Under the pieces are notes generated by a model, which was not told the DNA's origin, did no database searches, and saw nothing but the letters and a program-made list of their open reading frames with translations. Made by a program: the position numbers and the translations under genes. A stretch of 64,000 nt of DNA from positions 1 to 64,000 of the forward strand of contig CAJTXT010000007.1 in the NCBI GenBank assembly GCA_910583875.1. Direction: 5' to 3'. This document shows positions 8,916-16,545 of this stretch, piece after piece. Source of the stretch: an uncultured Vampirovibrio sp. GTDB lineage: Bacteria > Cyanobacteriota > Vampirovibrionia > Gastranaerophilales > Gastranaerophilaceae. How positions within the stretch are numbered: position 1 is the first letter of the stretch; every line of letters starts with the position of its first letter.

Positions 8916-9084
8916 ATTTCCTCTTGATAAAATTGTAGCGCAAAACTAATTTTTAAAACAATAATTTATAGTTAATTTGAAGTTATAATAACAGCTTTAA
9001 TTGTTAAACCTACACACTTGGTTACTAATGCGCAGTATATGAAAAAACTGTTTAATGTATGAGTAAGAGAGGTTTGGTATAGTT

Positions 9085-9777
9085 ATGGCGAAACATTTAA
9101 AATTTTTATCTGTGATATTAGTTTTGTTTGTTTCCTTTATAAGCGGAATTATGATAAATAGTTCTGTTTATTCAAAAGATGGTGATTATAAAGGCGAAGA
9201 ATTCATAAATGTCACGGTTTACGAGAGAATTAATCCTGCAATTGTGCTTGTAGAAGCTCAAATGATAGACGGGCTTTCAAGCGGCACAGGATGTATAGTA
9301 AATAAGAATGGGATAATTTTGACAAGTACTCATGTTGTGGATAAAGCATCTTATATTGAAGTAACAACTTCTAAAGGAGAAACTTACAAGGCAGAAGTTG
9401 TACAATCTGACGGTAAAACAGGTGATTTGGCTTTGTTAAAAATAAAACCAAATAAACCATTGCCGACAATTAGGCTGGGTGATTCTTCAATGGTAAAGGT
9501 GGGTCAGAAAGTACTTGCTATTGGAAATCCGTTTGGATTTAACGGAACGTTAACTACAGGAATTGTTTCAAGAATTGACTATGAAAGAAACAAAATCCAA
9601 ACGGATGCGGCTATTAATCCAGGCTCCTCTGGTGGTCCGATTTTAAATGCTAATGGGGAAGTTATTGGTATAAGCCAGTCTATTTTTAATCCTGATAATA
9701 ATAAATCTAATATTGGTATTGGCTTTGCTGTGCCTGCAAATGAAGTGAAAAAATTGGTTAGTGCTTATATAAATTAG
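9085..9777 (+). CDS. Secreted trypsin-like serine protease (HtrA/DegP-type, no PDZ)
   Basis: A 230-residue protease. The N-terminal hydrophobic stretch (FLSVILVLFVSFISGIMI) is a signal peptide or membrane anchor. The catalytic triad is His83 in LTSTHVVD, Asp114 in TGDLALLKI and Ser182 in NPGSSGGPIL. The chain ends straight after the protease domain, so it lacks the PDZ domains of DegP or DegS. It is probably an envelope quality-control or processing protease. The ATG follows GAGAGG at a rather long spacing of about 12 nt. Hairpin H2 begins 6 bp after the stop. Confidence 0.88.
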   Translation: MAKHLKFLSVILVLFVSFISGIMINSSVYSKDGDYKGEEFINVTVYERINPAIVLVEAQMIDGLSSGTGCIVNKNGIILTSTHVVDKASYIEVTTSKGETYKAEVVQSDGKTGDLALLKIKPNKPLPTIRLGDSSMVKVGQKVLAIGNPFGFNGTLTTGIVSRIDYERNKIQTDAAINPGSSGGPILNANGEVIGISQSIFNPDNNKSNIGIGFAVPANEVKKLVSAYIN

Positions 9778-9782
9778 TAGTT

Positions 9783-9894
9783 ATTTTAAAAAAGAAAAAG
9801 AGAATAGGTTTTACTTTTTCGCCCTGTGATTTCGCGGTACCTAAAATCAATGGGCTTCAAAAGTAAAACCTATTCTCTTTTTCTTTTTTAAAAT
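9783..9894. repeat. Giant nested hairpin H2 (36-bp perfect arms)
   Basis: Arms 9783-9818 and 9859-9894 are perfectly complementary over 36 bp. The core 9819-9858 is the H1 core in reverse orientation. The inner stem is GCCC/GGGC instead of GTCC/GGAC, a compensated change on both arms. It begins 6 bp after the protease stop and ends 1 bp before H3. Confidence 0.92.
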
Positions 9895-9895
9895 A

Positions 9896-10015
9896 TATAA
9901 CAAAAAATATGAAATATAATATAGTCATGTATTTTGAAGTCCATTGTTTTTAGGAATCGCGAAAACACAGGACGAAAAATACATGACTATATTATATTTC
10001 ATATTTTTTGTTATA
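9896..10015. repeat. Giant nested hairpin H3 (40-bp perfect arms)
   Basis: Arms 9896-9935 and 9976-10015 match over all 40 bp. The core 9936-9975 has the forward orientation. The inner stem is TGTTTT/AAAACA where other copies have TGATTT/AAATCA, again compensated. Back to back with H2, in the opposite orientation, between convergent genes. Confidence 0.92.
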
Positions 10016-10045
10016 AAAAACACCTCTTATTGAGGTGTTTTTTTT
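10014..10045. terminator. Terminator after the 59-aa gene
   Basis: AAAAAACACCTC, 5-nt loop, GAGGTGTTTTTT. It overlaps the last codons of the minus-strand 59-aa gene and abuts hairpin H3. T-runs on both strands suggest bidirectional use. Confidence 0.75.
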
Positions 10046-10206
10046 GTTTGTTTTTCTTTAATATCAAGAACCGCATTGTGGGCTAATAAATATACGGAAC
10101 ATTGTTTATAATTTTTCATGTACCACGCACAATTTTCTTGCGCACATACTATGTTAATTTCGTTTCCTGCACTCATTAAAGGGCAAATAGGAATTTTATT
10201 GCTCAC
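10027..10206 (-). CDS. Small cysteine-containing protein (59 aa), possible metal or FeS site
   Basis: GTG start at 10206 with AGGAG 7 nt upstream. The translation has Cys8 (IPICPLM), Cys21 and Cys26 (VCAQENCAWY) and Cys36 (KQCSVYLLA), followed by a charged tail. The C-P-L-M...C-x4-C-A-W-Y...C pattern resembles small Cys4 metal-binding proteins, and the spacing would suit zinc or an iron-sulfur cluster. The gene starts 12 bp after the NfnA-like gene on the same strand, so it is probably co-transcribed and may act with that flavoprotein. No family name is recognised. Confidence 0.75.
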   Translation of the reverse strand: MSNKIPICPLMSAGNEINIVCAQENCAWYMKNYKQCSVYLLAHNAVLDIKEKQTKKTPQ

Positions 10207-10218
10207 AAATTTCTCCTT

Positions 10219-11067
10219 TTATCTTACAGCAGCATCAGCTTTTTTTAGAAGATTACAGTTTTCACTTCTTCTTCTTTCTTCATCTTTATAGATTTTTGTT
10301 CTGTTGATAACTTCATCAAAATCAATTTTATGAGCATCAAAATCAGGACCATCTATACAAGCAAATTTAACTTCGCCGCCAACTGTAACTCTGCAAGCAC
10401 CGCACATACCAGTACCATCAATCATAATAGGGTTCATACTAGCTTCTGTTTTAATGCCTTTATCTTTTGTTAAGTTTGCAACTGCTCTCATCATTGGCAT
10501 AGGACCAACTGCGATTACATAATCAACTTTTTCTTTCTCCATAATTTCAGCTAAAACTTCAGTTGTGAAACCTTTATGACCTAATGTACCGTCATCAGTA
10601 GCTATATGTAATTCTGTGCATGCTGTAGCCATTTTGTCATTCCAGAATAATAAATCTTTAGTTCTAGCACCCATAACCATATGAACTTTATTACCTGCAT
10701 CATGGAATGCTTTAGAAATCAAATAGCATGGTGCAGCACCGTAACCACCGGCAACACAAACAACTGTGCCGTATTTTTCAATTTCTGTAGCTTTACCTAA
10801 AGGTCCAACTATGTCTAAAATTTCTTCACCAACTTCAAGTTGAGCAAGTTTTTTTGTTGAATAACCAACAGCCATGAATACAACTGTTAAAATTCCGTTT
10901 TCTCTGTCAACGTCAGCGATTGTAATTGGAACTCTTTCGCCGTTATCTTCAACTCTGAATATAATAAATTGTCCTGCTTGAGCATTTCTTGTAACATAAG
11001 GTGCTTCAATTCTTAATTCGTATTGATTTGGACATAATTCAATTTTTTCTAAAATTTTATAACCCAC
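10219..11067 (-). CDS. Ferredoxin-NADP reductase-like subunit (NfnA / SudB family)
   Basis: A FAD/NAD-binding protein of the PyrK/NfnA group, about 282 residues. QAGQFIIFRV and the ERVPITIAD segment bind FAD; VVCVAGGYGAAPCYLISKAF and YVIAVGPMPMMRAV bind the nucleotide. The C-terminal DGTGMCGACRVTVGG...FACIDGP has three Cys plus the Asp known as the unusual [2Fe-2S] ligand in NfnA. I choose the GTG at 11067 because GGAGG lies 8 nt upstream; ATG 11082 is an alternative. The large partner (NfnB/GltD-like) is absent from this window. Together they would perform electron-bifurcating transhydrogenation; alone the role is uncertain. Confidence 0.85.
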   Translation of the reverse strand: MGYKILEKIELCPNQYELRIEAPYVTRNAQAGQFIIFRVEDNGERVPITIADVDRENGILTVVFMAVGYSTKKLAQLEVGEEILDIVGPLGKATEIEKYGTVVCVAGGYGAAPCYLISKAFHDAGNKVHMVMGARTKDLLFWNDKMATACTELHIATDDGTLGHKGFTTEVLAEIMEKEKVDYVIAVGPMPMMRAVANLTKDKGIKTEASMNPIMIDGTGMCGACRVTVGGEVKFACIDGPDFDAHKIDFDEVINRTKIYKDEERRRSENCNLLKKADAAVR

Positions 11068-11223
11068 AGGTTTAACCTCCATTTGTCGTTTGAAAATATT
11101 ATAACATAAAACCAACTTAGCTGTGTATTTGTTAGAACAAAATTTTACGATAAATATTTTGTTATGTAATTTGGTTTCAGTGTAAGAAGGTCAACGATAA
11201 TTATGATTGTTTATGTACGTCTA

Positions 11224-12495
11224 TTATAAATTATATTTTTTATATTGTTTATAGAAATCATTATATGGGTTTATTTTTATTGAGATATTTATGAAAATAT
11301 TGCTAAGATGTTTAATATGTAATCCATCTACTAGGTTACCTATGCTCCAAAACGTATATGCAATTTTTGTTCTTAGTTGTGATAGTTTTTTCTCTTCTAC
11401 AAGTTTATTATCTTTGTATGAAATAGAAAAATAAGCATAAGGTCTTTCTCTAAAAATATTACAAATATTGAAGCTATAATTAGTTATTTGATATTGTTTT
11501 ATTTTTTCTTCTTTATACTGAATAATATTATTTTGATTATTTTCAAGATTTTTTATATATTCACCAAATTTAGGAATGAAAATTTCCCATGCTTTTTTTG
11601 ATGGGTGAGCATCTATTTCAGAAATTTGTAGAGAAATATTATCACTATTTAAGCCTGTAATTTGTTCATAAGAAACAACCTTCACTCCATTTTTAATTAA
11701 GTCATCTATTATTGATAAAATTTCATAATCTTCTTCATAAATAAGTAGTATAAAATCAGTTCTTTGGCCGTTATAATGTTTATCAATTTCTTTTTTTGAC
11801 TCAAGTATATGCATTTTAAGAAATTCAGCTCTATCTTTTGCTTTTGATGTATTATAATAAATTATTTCTTTTAGTGTAGATAAAACAGGAAATCTGAATA
11901 TAAATTCTGAAAATTTATCATATATTAATTCATTATTTTTCTTATGATAAACAAATGTAGGATACCCGCCAAATAGAATGGGTTCCATTGCTTTATTTAT
12001 TCTATTTTGATGGTCATTCATATAAGTATATATAATTATAGGATTCTTTTTATCGTTAAAAATAGTATAAAATTCATCACTTTTTAATTGGAAAAGAGTA
12101 TGTTGTGTGCCCCAGCCTCCAGCACTTCTATTGTAGACAGGACTTTTTAAGTATTTAGCTAGTCTATAATCAATATTGTCTTCAGCTTTTAGTCCAGCAC
12201 CTTCAATAAAAGAGCATCCAAATAAAAAAATAGGACGGTTTTTATAATTTACTTCATTCTCAAGTGGAGAAGTTACTCCGCCATAACGAATATATGTTTC
12301 TTTGTCAAACATTAAAGAACTTGTATATTTAATATTTAACTCTCTTGTTATATGTTTTATATATGAAATATTATCAAAGATACTATATCTATGAGAAATG
12401 TATAAATTGCTATAATAGATAACTATATCAAAAAGAAAAAATAGTGCTATTAGAATAAGTATATTTACAAATAAAATTTTTAGAAATTTTTTCAT
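11224..12495 (-). CDS. Membrane-anchored SGNH-hydrolase-like protein
   Basis: A 423-residue protein starting MKKFLKILFVNILILIAL, a single N-terminal membrane anchor. Residues near 90 (IFLFGCSFIEGAGL) fit the block I GxSxxxG region of SGNH hydrolases. A later SEIDAHPSKKAWEIF matches the Asp-x-x-His block V. YMNDHQNR could hold the block III Asn. Such proteins acetylate or deacetylate envelope glycans, or are non-catalytic. I place the start at 12495 rather than 12552, where the extra residues would precede the membrane helix. The C-terminal 120 residues are not recognised. Confidence 0.6.
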   Translation of the reverse strand: MKKFLKILFVNILILIALFFLFDIVIYYSNLYISHRYSIFDNISYIKHITRELNIKYTSSLMFDKETYIRYGGVTSPLENEVNYKNRPIFLFGCSFIEGAGLKAEDNIDYRLAKYLKSPVYNRSAGGWGTQHTLFQLKSDEFYTIFNDKKNPIIIYTYMNDHQNRINKAMEPILFGGYPTFVYHKKNNELIYDKFSEFIFRFPVLSTLKEIIYYNTSKAKDRAEFLKMHILESKKEIDKHYNGQRTDFILLIYEEDYEILSIIDDLIKNGVKVVSYEQITGLNSDNISLQISEIDAHPSKKAWEIFIPKFGEYIKNLENNQNNIIQYKEEKIKQYQITNYSFNICNIFRERPYAYFSISYKDNKLVEEKKLSQLRTKIAYTFWSIGNLVDGLHIKHLSNIFINISIKINPYNDFYKQYKKYNL

Positions 12496-12518
12496 AGAAA
12501 AAGTATAGCATGAAACAA

Positions 12519-12540
12519 AAGACCGCAAAAAGCGGTCTGG
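12519..12540 (-). terminator. Terminator of the 124-aa gene
   Basis: GACCGC (12521-12526) pairs with GCGGTC (12532-12537). On the minus strand the stem is followed by TTTTGTTTC. It separates the 124-aa gene from the SGNH-like gene downstream. Confidence 0.65.
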
Positions 12541-12581
12541 TAAAAATAACAAACAATAATTAGGATTGGGGGAAGAAATTT

Positions 12582-12956
12582 TTAGTATGAAGCGTTTATG
12601 TATGCTAGAGCTAAATCGCCTGCTGCTTTTTCAGAAATTTCCGGAAATTCATTTGCAGCGATATTGAAAGCTTCTGCATAATCAGCTTCGTAGCCTTTTA
12701 CAAAAGCTGCAATTCTTGCTTCTTGTTCTTTTGTTACATATTTTGAAACATCAAGAGTTTTTTGTGCTTTTACCGGAATCAAATCAGCGTTTTGTGCAGA
12801 TAAATATCCAAGCACTTCATTAGAACCAAGTTGTTTATGTTGTTTTTCAGCAGCTTTTTGTTCCTTTGCAGGAGTTTTTGCTAAATCTTTTTCTGAATCT
12901 TGTTTATAGTAACTATTTCCTGTTACTCCGAATCTGATGGGGTTAATGTTTGCCAT
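12582..12956 (-). CDS. Small protein with N-terminal NPIRFG motif (124 aa)
   Basis: Unrecognised. It begins MANINPIRFGVTGNSYYK, a variant of the NPxF(K/G)(G/S) start seen on four other proteins in this window. The body is helical and charged: residues 25-45 are Lys/Ala/Gln-rich, and the C-terminal half (EQEARIAAFVKGYEADYAEAF and SEKAAGDLALAYI) looks amphipathic. There is no signal peptide or membrane segment. AGGAG precedes the ATG. It is followed by its own terminator, so it is probably a single-gene transcript. A lineage-specific surface or secreted protein is possible but unproven. Confidence 0.7.
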   Translation of the reverse strand: MANINPIRFGVTGNSYYKQDSEKDLAKTPAKEQKAAEKQHKQLGSNEVLGYLSAQNADLIPVKAQKTLDVSKYVTKEQEARIAAFVKGYEADYAEAFNIAANEFPEISEKAAGDLALAYINASY

Positions 12957-13182
12957 TGTTTGTTTCTCCTAATTATTTGTTACACACATACTATCGACAT
13001 AACTTTTAATGAACTTTAGTTTTAAAGTCCATTTTTGCGAAAAGTTGTTACATTTGTTTACAAAATGCCGAGGTAAATAAATCTCTAATATGTGATATTA
13101 AAAGTATTTTACTATATTTCATAAAATAATAGATTTTAGAAAAAATAGCCAAAAATAGTAATAACAATTAAATCTTACTGTC

Positions 13183-13203
13183 ATTCCGAACTTGTTTCGG
13201 AAT
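13183..13203. repeat. Short dispersed hairpin, ATTCCGAA stem
   Basis: ATTCCGAA-CTTGT-TTCGGAAT preceded by GTC and followed by CTATCCAA. Reverse orientation of the copy at 3835. Confidence 0.75.
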
Positions 13204-13291
13204 CTATCCAACTTGAAAATAGTTCATTGAACTTTTTGTTAGTTTGAGAATAATATATCAAAAATAATGTTTTATTATCAGGCTGGTAAGA

Positions 13292-13312
13292 TGCTGAAAC
13301 GAGTTCAGCATG
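13292..13312. repeat. Short dispersed hairpin, ATGCTGAA stem
   Basis: ATGCTGAA-ACGAG-TTCAGCAT with GGTAAG before and GACA after. The stem differs from the ATTCCGAA type at several paired positions. Confidence 0.75.
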
Positions 13313-13386
13313 ACAATGTGGAGTAAAAAAAATTGGGAATTATATAGAAATTTACACTAAATATGCTCAAAATATGGTCAAAATGT

Positions 13387-13407
13387 CATTCCGAACTTGT
13401 TTTGGAA
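13387..13407. repeat. Short dispersed hairpin, ATTCCGAA stem with one wobble pair
   Basis: ATTCCGAA-CTTGT-TTTGGAAT; one stem pair has become G-T. Same flanks (GTC, CTATCCAATT) as the copy at 13183. Confidence 0.72.
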
Positions 13408-13466
13408 TCTATCCAATTAGACAATCAAAAATTAAATTTTGAAATATAATAGCCTAATTAACAAGT

Positions 13467-13540
13467 TGGTCAGATGCTGTGGAAAACCAGACATTTTCAC
13501 AAAATTAAAGATTTTGGAAAAAGTAGTCAAACGAGTTAAT
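13467..13540. repeat. Long-form dispersed hairpin, right end truncated
   Basis: Starts GGTCAGATGCTG and continues with GGAAAACCAGA, a nested stem CAAAATT-AAA-GATTTTG, then GGAAAAAGTAGTCAAACGAG. The complete long form at 52377-52456 ends in CAGCATGAC, which is missing here. Confidence 0.65.
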
Positions 13541-13571
13541 TAGAAAAATAAGATATAATTACTTTTTATAA

Positions 13572-15941
13572 TTATTTAACAAATTTTCTAACCTTTGGTG
13601 AATACATATAAACCTCGGGTTCAGAATCTCTCAAAATTACTTTTATTGCGTTATGGCGGTCTGTTCTTAAATATGTTTTGTTATTTTCTTTAATAATATT
13701 TAGGGTTTCATCATTCGGATGGTTATAGAAATTTCTACCTGTCGAAATTATAAATAGGTCTGTATTTTTTGCCATTGTTTTATTTATGGTGTTTTGTGCG
13801 CCATGGTGTCCTGATTTCATAATTGCAATATTTTGCTTGTATTCATTTGGTAATGAGTTATATGACTCAATATCGCCATCTCCCATAAATAAAATATTTT
13901 GATTTTTATATTTACAATGCACTATCAAGGATTTTTGGTTTTCTGTTTCAAGTTTGCTTCCAGAGGGTTTTATTATTGTCAATGTAAAATCATTTTTATT
14001 ATAAATATTTTGAATGTCCGTGATATTTTTATAATTGAGATTATTTTCCGCAATATAAGCTTTTATTTCATCAGATAGTTTTGTATTTTCATCTGCATCA
14101 GAAATATATAAATTATTAACTTTAAGAGTTTTTAGTATATCAATAGTTCCGCCTGCGTGGTCTGCGTCAAAGTGGGTTAATATTACTGAATTTAATCTTT
14201 TTATTCCTTTATCATTTAGGTACTTTATTATTATATTTTTTGCTTGAGAGGAGGACTTTTTATATGGAAGTCTGCCTGTATCAATAAGAAAATAATCGTT
14301 TGATGTTGATTTTAAAAGCATTGCATCTGCATTACCTACTGAAAAGAAGATTATTTCAGGATTTTTATTAGGTATAGGAATAAAAGTTAAAGCAAAAGAA
14401 ATTAAGATTATGCTGAATAAAACAAGGATTTTCTTCTTGAAATGTTTGTATCTTAAAATACAAGTTAGAGAAACAATCAATGTAAAATATAAAAGAATTT
14501 GAATTAGGTAAGGTTTCTTTAAATAAACTATTGAATAAGGCATATTAGAGAAAAATTCCGCAACCTTTACTATATAAACTAACAACGGATTAAGAAGAAA
14601 GTCTGCTATATAACATACCTTAGAAGCGATTGCTGGGATAAGCGCCAAAATTGAACTAATGAAGCCTGCAAAAGAAACAATACTTAAAACCGGAATAATA
14701 GCTATATTTGCAAGAACTGAGTACATTGAAAAAGTATTAAAATAGAACATTTGTAATGGTGCGGCATAAAGCTGTGCAATAATGGGTATACAGCACGCAC
14801 CAAGAAGATAATTTACAGGTTTAAATTTAAAGTTAAATGTAATTAACGGTGAAGTTAAAATAAGCGAAAAAGTTACTAAGAATGAAAGCTGAAAACCTAT
14901 ATCAAAAATCATTAAAGGGTTAATTAATAACATTAAAAATGCAACTAAAAACAATAATGATATAGTTGAAGTTTTCTTATCAATCAATTTCCCGATTAAT
15001 ATTAAAGTAAGCATTAATGTTGCACGAATAATCGGAGGTCCGAAACCAGTCATACAAGTATAGAACAAAATAAGGAAAATACCTGATATTATTGAAAACT
15101 TGTAATTAAATTTAAGCCTAACAGCAAAGAAAAACCATATACCAAAAATTAAAGTTACATTCATTCCTGAGGCTGCAAGTATATGAAAAATCCCCGAATT
15201 TATAAAAGAGGTTTTAGTATCTTCATCAGGGTTTACAGCATCATCTCCGAAAATAATACCGCCTAATATTTCAAGCATTGGTGATTTTATATTTTGAGCA
15301 TGAATTTTTATTATTTCAGTTCTTTTATCGTTTAATTTACTTAAAAACTTACCTGCAAAATCATTAGCATGCTGTGTTATTTCCCATTGATTTGTATCAT
15401 TAACATAAATGAGTGAGAAAGTATTTTTAAATTGCAAATATCTTGCATAATCAAATTGAGAAGGATTTTGCGCATTTTGAGGAACTTTTACTTTACCGTT
15501 TAATTTTAAAGTGTCGCCTATTTTTATATTTTTAAATTCGCCGGTTTTATCCTCAATAGTAATAAGTGTTTGCGCGTTTATATCTTTATTTAATATGTTA
15601 TCTTCTGTAATTGATATTACTTTAGCGTAAAATTTTGTTTTATCTTGAAAGTTATTTGTCGGAATTGATGAAACTTTTGCTTCTATGTTTATGGTTTTAT
15701 CATCGTATGAACTTAAATCATCAAAATATTTAAGATGAAAGGATGAGTTAAAGAATCCAGCTAAAAATATTAAAACAAATACAATAAATAATCTTGTTGA
15801 AAATAAGTTTTTAACAGCATAAAGATAGCATAGAGTTGTAATTATTATAAGAGAAAATGCTAAAGTAAAATTAATAAAAAAGGCAATAATTCCCAGCATA
15901 TAAAATATAGAAAATAGTATGGTTTTTGCCTGTTTATTCAT
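13572..15941 (-). CDS. comEC: ComEC/Rec2 family DNA uptake channel
   Basis: A 789-residue inner-membrane protein that imports single-stranded DNA during natural transformation. It has the complete three-part layout. N-terminal helices are followed by a soluble OB-like region (about 85-190). A polytopic competence domain (about 225-500) includes GILHILAASGMNVTLIFG-type and GPPIIRATLMLTLIL segments. A C-terminal metallo-beta-lactamase-like domain carries LTHFDADHAGG and KSGHHGAQN. All metal-binding motifs look intact. No other competence gene is adjacent. It points to capacity for DNA uptake, provided a pilus system exists elsewhere. Confidence 0.92.
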   Translation of the reverse strand: MNKQAKTILFSIFYMLGIIAFFINFTLAFSLIIITTLCYLYAVKNLFSTRLFIVFVLIFLAGFFNSSFHLKYFDDLSSYDDKTINIEAKVSSIPTNNFQDKTKFYAKVISITEDNILNKDINAQTLITIEDKTGEFKNIKIGDTLKLNGKVKVPQNAQNPSQFDYARYLQFKNTFSLIYVNDTNQWEITQHANDFAGKFLSKLNDKRTEIIKIHAQNIKSPMLEILGGIIFGDDAVNPDEDTKTSFINSGIFHILAASGMNVTLIFGIWFFFAVRLKFNYKFSIISGIFLILFYTCMTGFGPPIIRATLMLTLILIGKLIDKKTSTISLLFLVAFLMLLINPLMIFDIGFQLSFLVTFSLILTSPLITFNFKFKPVNYLLGACCIPIIAQLYAAPLQMFYFNTFSMYSVLANIAIIPVLSIVSFAGFISSILALIPAIASKVCYIADFLLNPLLVYIVKVAEFFSNMPYSIVYLKKPYLIQILLYFTLIVSLTCILRYKHFKKKILVLFSIILISFALTFIPIPNKNPEIIFFSVGNADAMLLKSTSNDYFLIDTGRLPYKKSSSQAKNIIIKYLNDKGIKRLNSVILTHFDADHAGGTIDILKTLKVNNLYISDADENTKLSDEIKAYIAENNLNYKNITDIQNIYNKNDFTLTIIKPSGSKLETENQKSLIVHCKYKNQNILFMGDGDIESYNSLPNEYKQNIAIMKSGHHGAQNTINKTMAKNTDLFIISTGRNFYNHPNDETLNIIKENNKTYLRTDRHNAIKVILRDSEPEVYMYSPKVRKFVK

Positions 15942-15963
15942 TTTCTCTTAATTCCGATTTATA

Positions 15964-15997
15964 AAATAAGACTCTCACTAATGTAAGAGTCTTATTT
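15964..15997 (-). terminator. Terminator of the 146-aa gene
   Basis: AAATAAGACTCT pairs with AGAGTCTTATTT across a 10-nt loop, directly after the stop of the periplasmic coiled-coil gene and 23 bp before comEC. Confidence 0.75.
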
Positions 15998-15998
15998 A

Positions 15999-16439
15999 TT
16001 ATATCATTGTTTTTCTTATTTGATTTTTAGAACGCTCTAAATCTTTAATTCTTCTTTCAATTGATTTTATTTGCTCATCAAGAACTCTTCTTTGTTCTTT
16101 AATCAATTTATATTGAGTATCAACTTCTTGATATTTAGCTTGATAATCTAACAAATCATTTCTTATATTTACCTGTGCGCTGTCAAGTTCAAATAAAGCA
16201 TTGTTTAAACTTGTAGATTGTCCAGAAATACTATTTTGAGCATAAGAAGAAGAGGCTTTTGTGTTTTCTTCAATTGTAATATTTTTTGGTGCAGTTGTTT
16301 TTGCTGAAGTTGTAGTAGTTTTGGCAGGTGTAGTATTTGATGCATTATATTCTGTAGGGTCAAAAACCATACCGTCTGCAAATGCTATACTGCCTGACAT
16401 AACAGCAATAATTGACAATATTAAAAAATTCTTTTTCAT
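15999..16439 (-). CDS. Periplasmic coiled-coil protein (146 aa)
   Basis: The signal peptide is clear: MKKNFLILSIIAVMSGSIAFA with cleavage before DG. Residues 35-60 are Thr/Ala/Lys-rich and probably disordered. Residues about 80-146 (LNNALFELDSAQVNIRNDLL, YQAKYQEVDTQYKLIKEQRR, IKSIERRIKDLERSKNQIRK) form a strong coiled coil. Such small periplasmic coiled coils often tether or space envelope layers. No family is recognised. It has its own terminator, so it is expressed independently of comEC. Confidence 0.75.
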   Translation of the reverse strand: MKKNFLILSIIAVMSGSIAFADGMVFDPTEYNASNTTPAKTTTTSAKTTAPKNITIEENTKASSSYAQNSISGQSTSLNNALFELDSAQVNIRNDLLDYQAKYQEVDTQYKLIKEQRRVLDEQIKSIERRIKDLERSKNQIRKTMI

Positions 16440-16545
16440 AGTCTTACCCTTATTTTAATGTCTAGTTATATTAAAGCATTTTTTTATATCAACATACAAT
16501 CGTATATATAATTGATAATTTATTTTAATGGTTTAAAATTAAGGA

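Larger units (their letters stand above)
12957..13571. other. Gene-free stretch carrying four dispersed hairpins
   Basis: No open reading frame with a ribosome site was found on either strand. The 615 bp hold the upstream region of the 124-aa gene and four members of the short hairpin family, all listed separately. It reads as an accumulation site for these repeats beyond the 3' end of comEC. Confidence 0.7.

Noticed and set aside
13000..13042. AAAGTCCATTTTTGCGAAAAG resembles the giant-hairpin core
   Set aside because: It lacks the GGAC half and any long inverted arms; only 7-bp AACTTTT/AAAAGTT flanks exist. Probably chance in AT-rich DNA.
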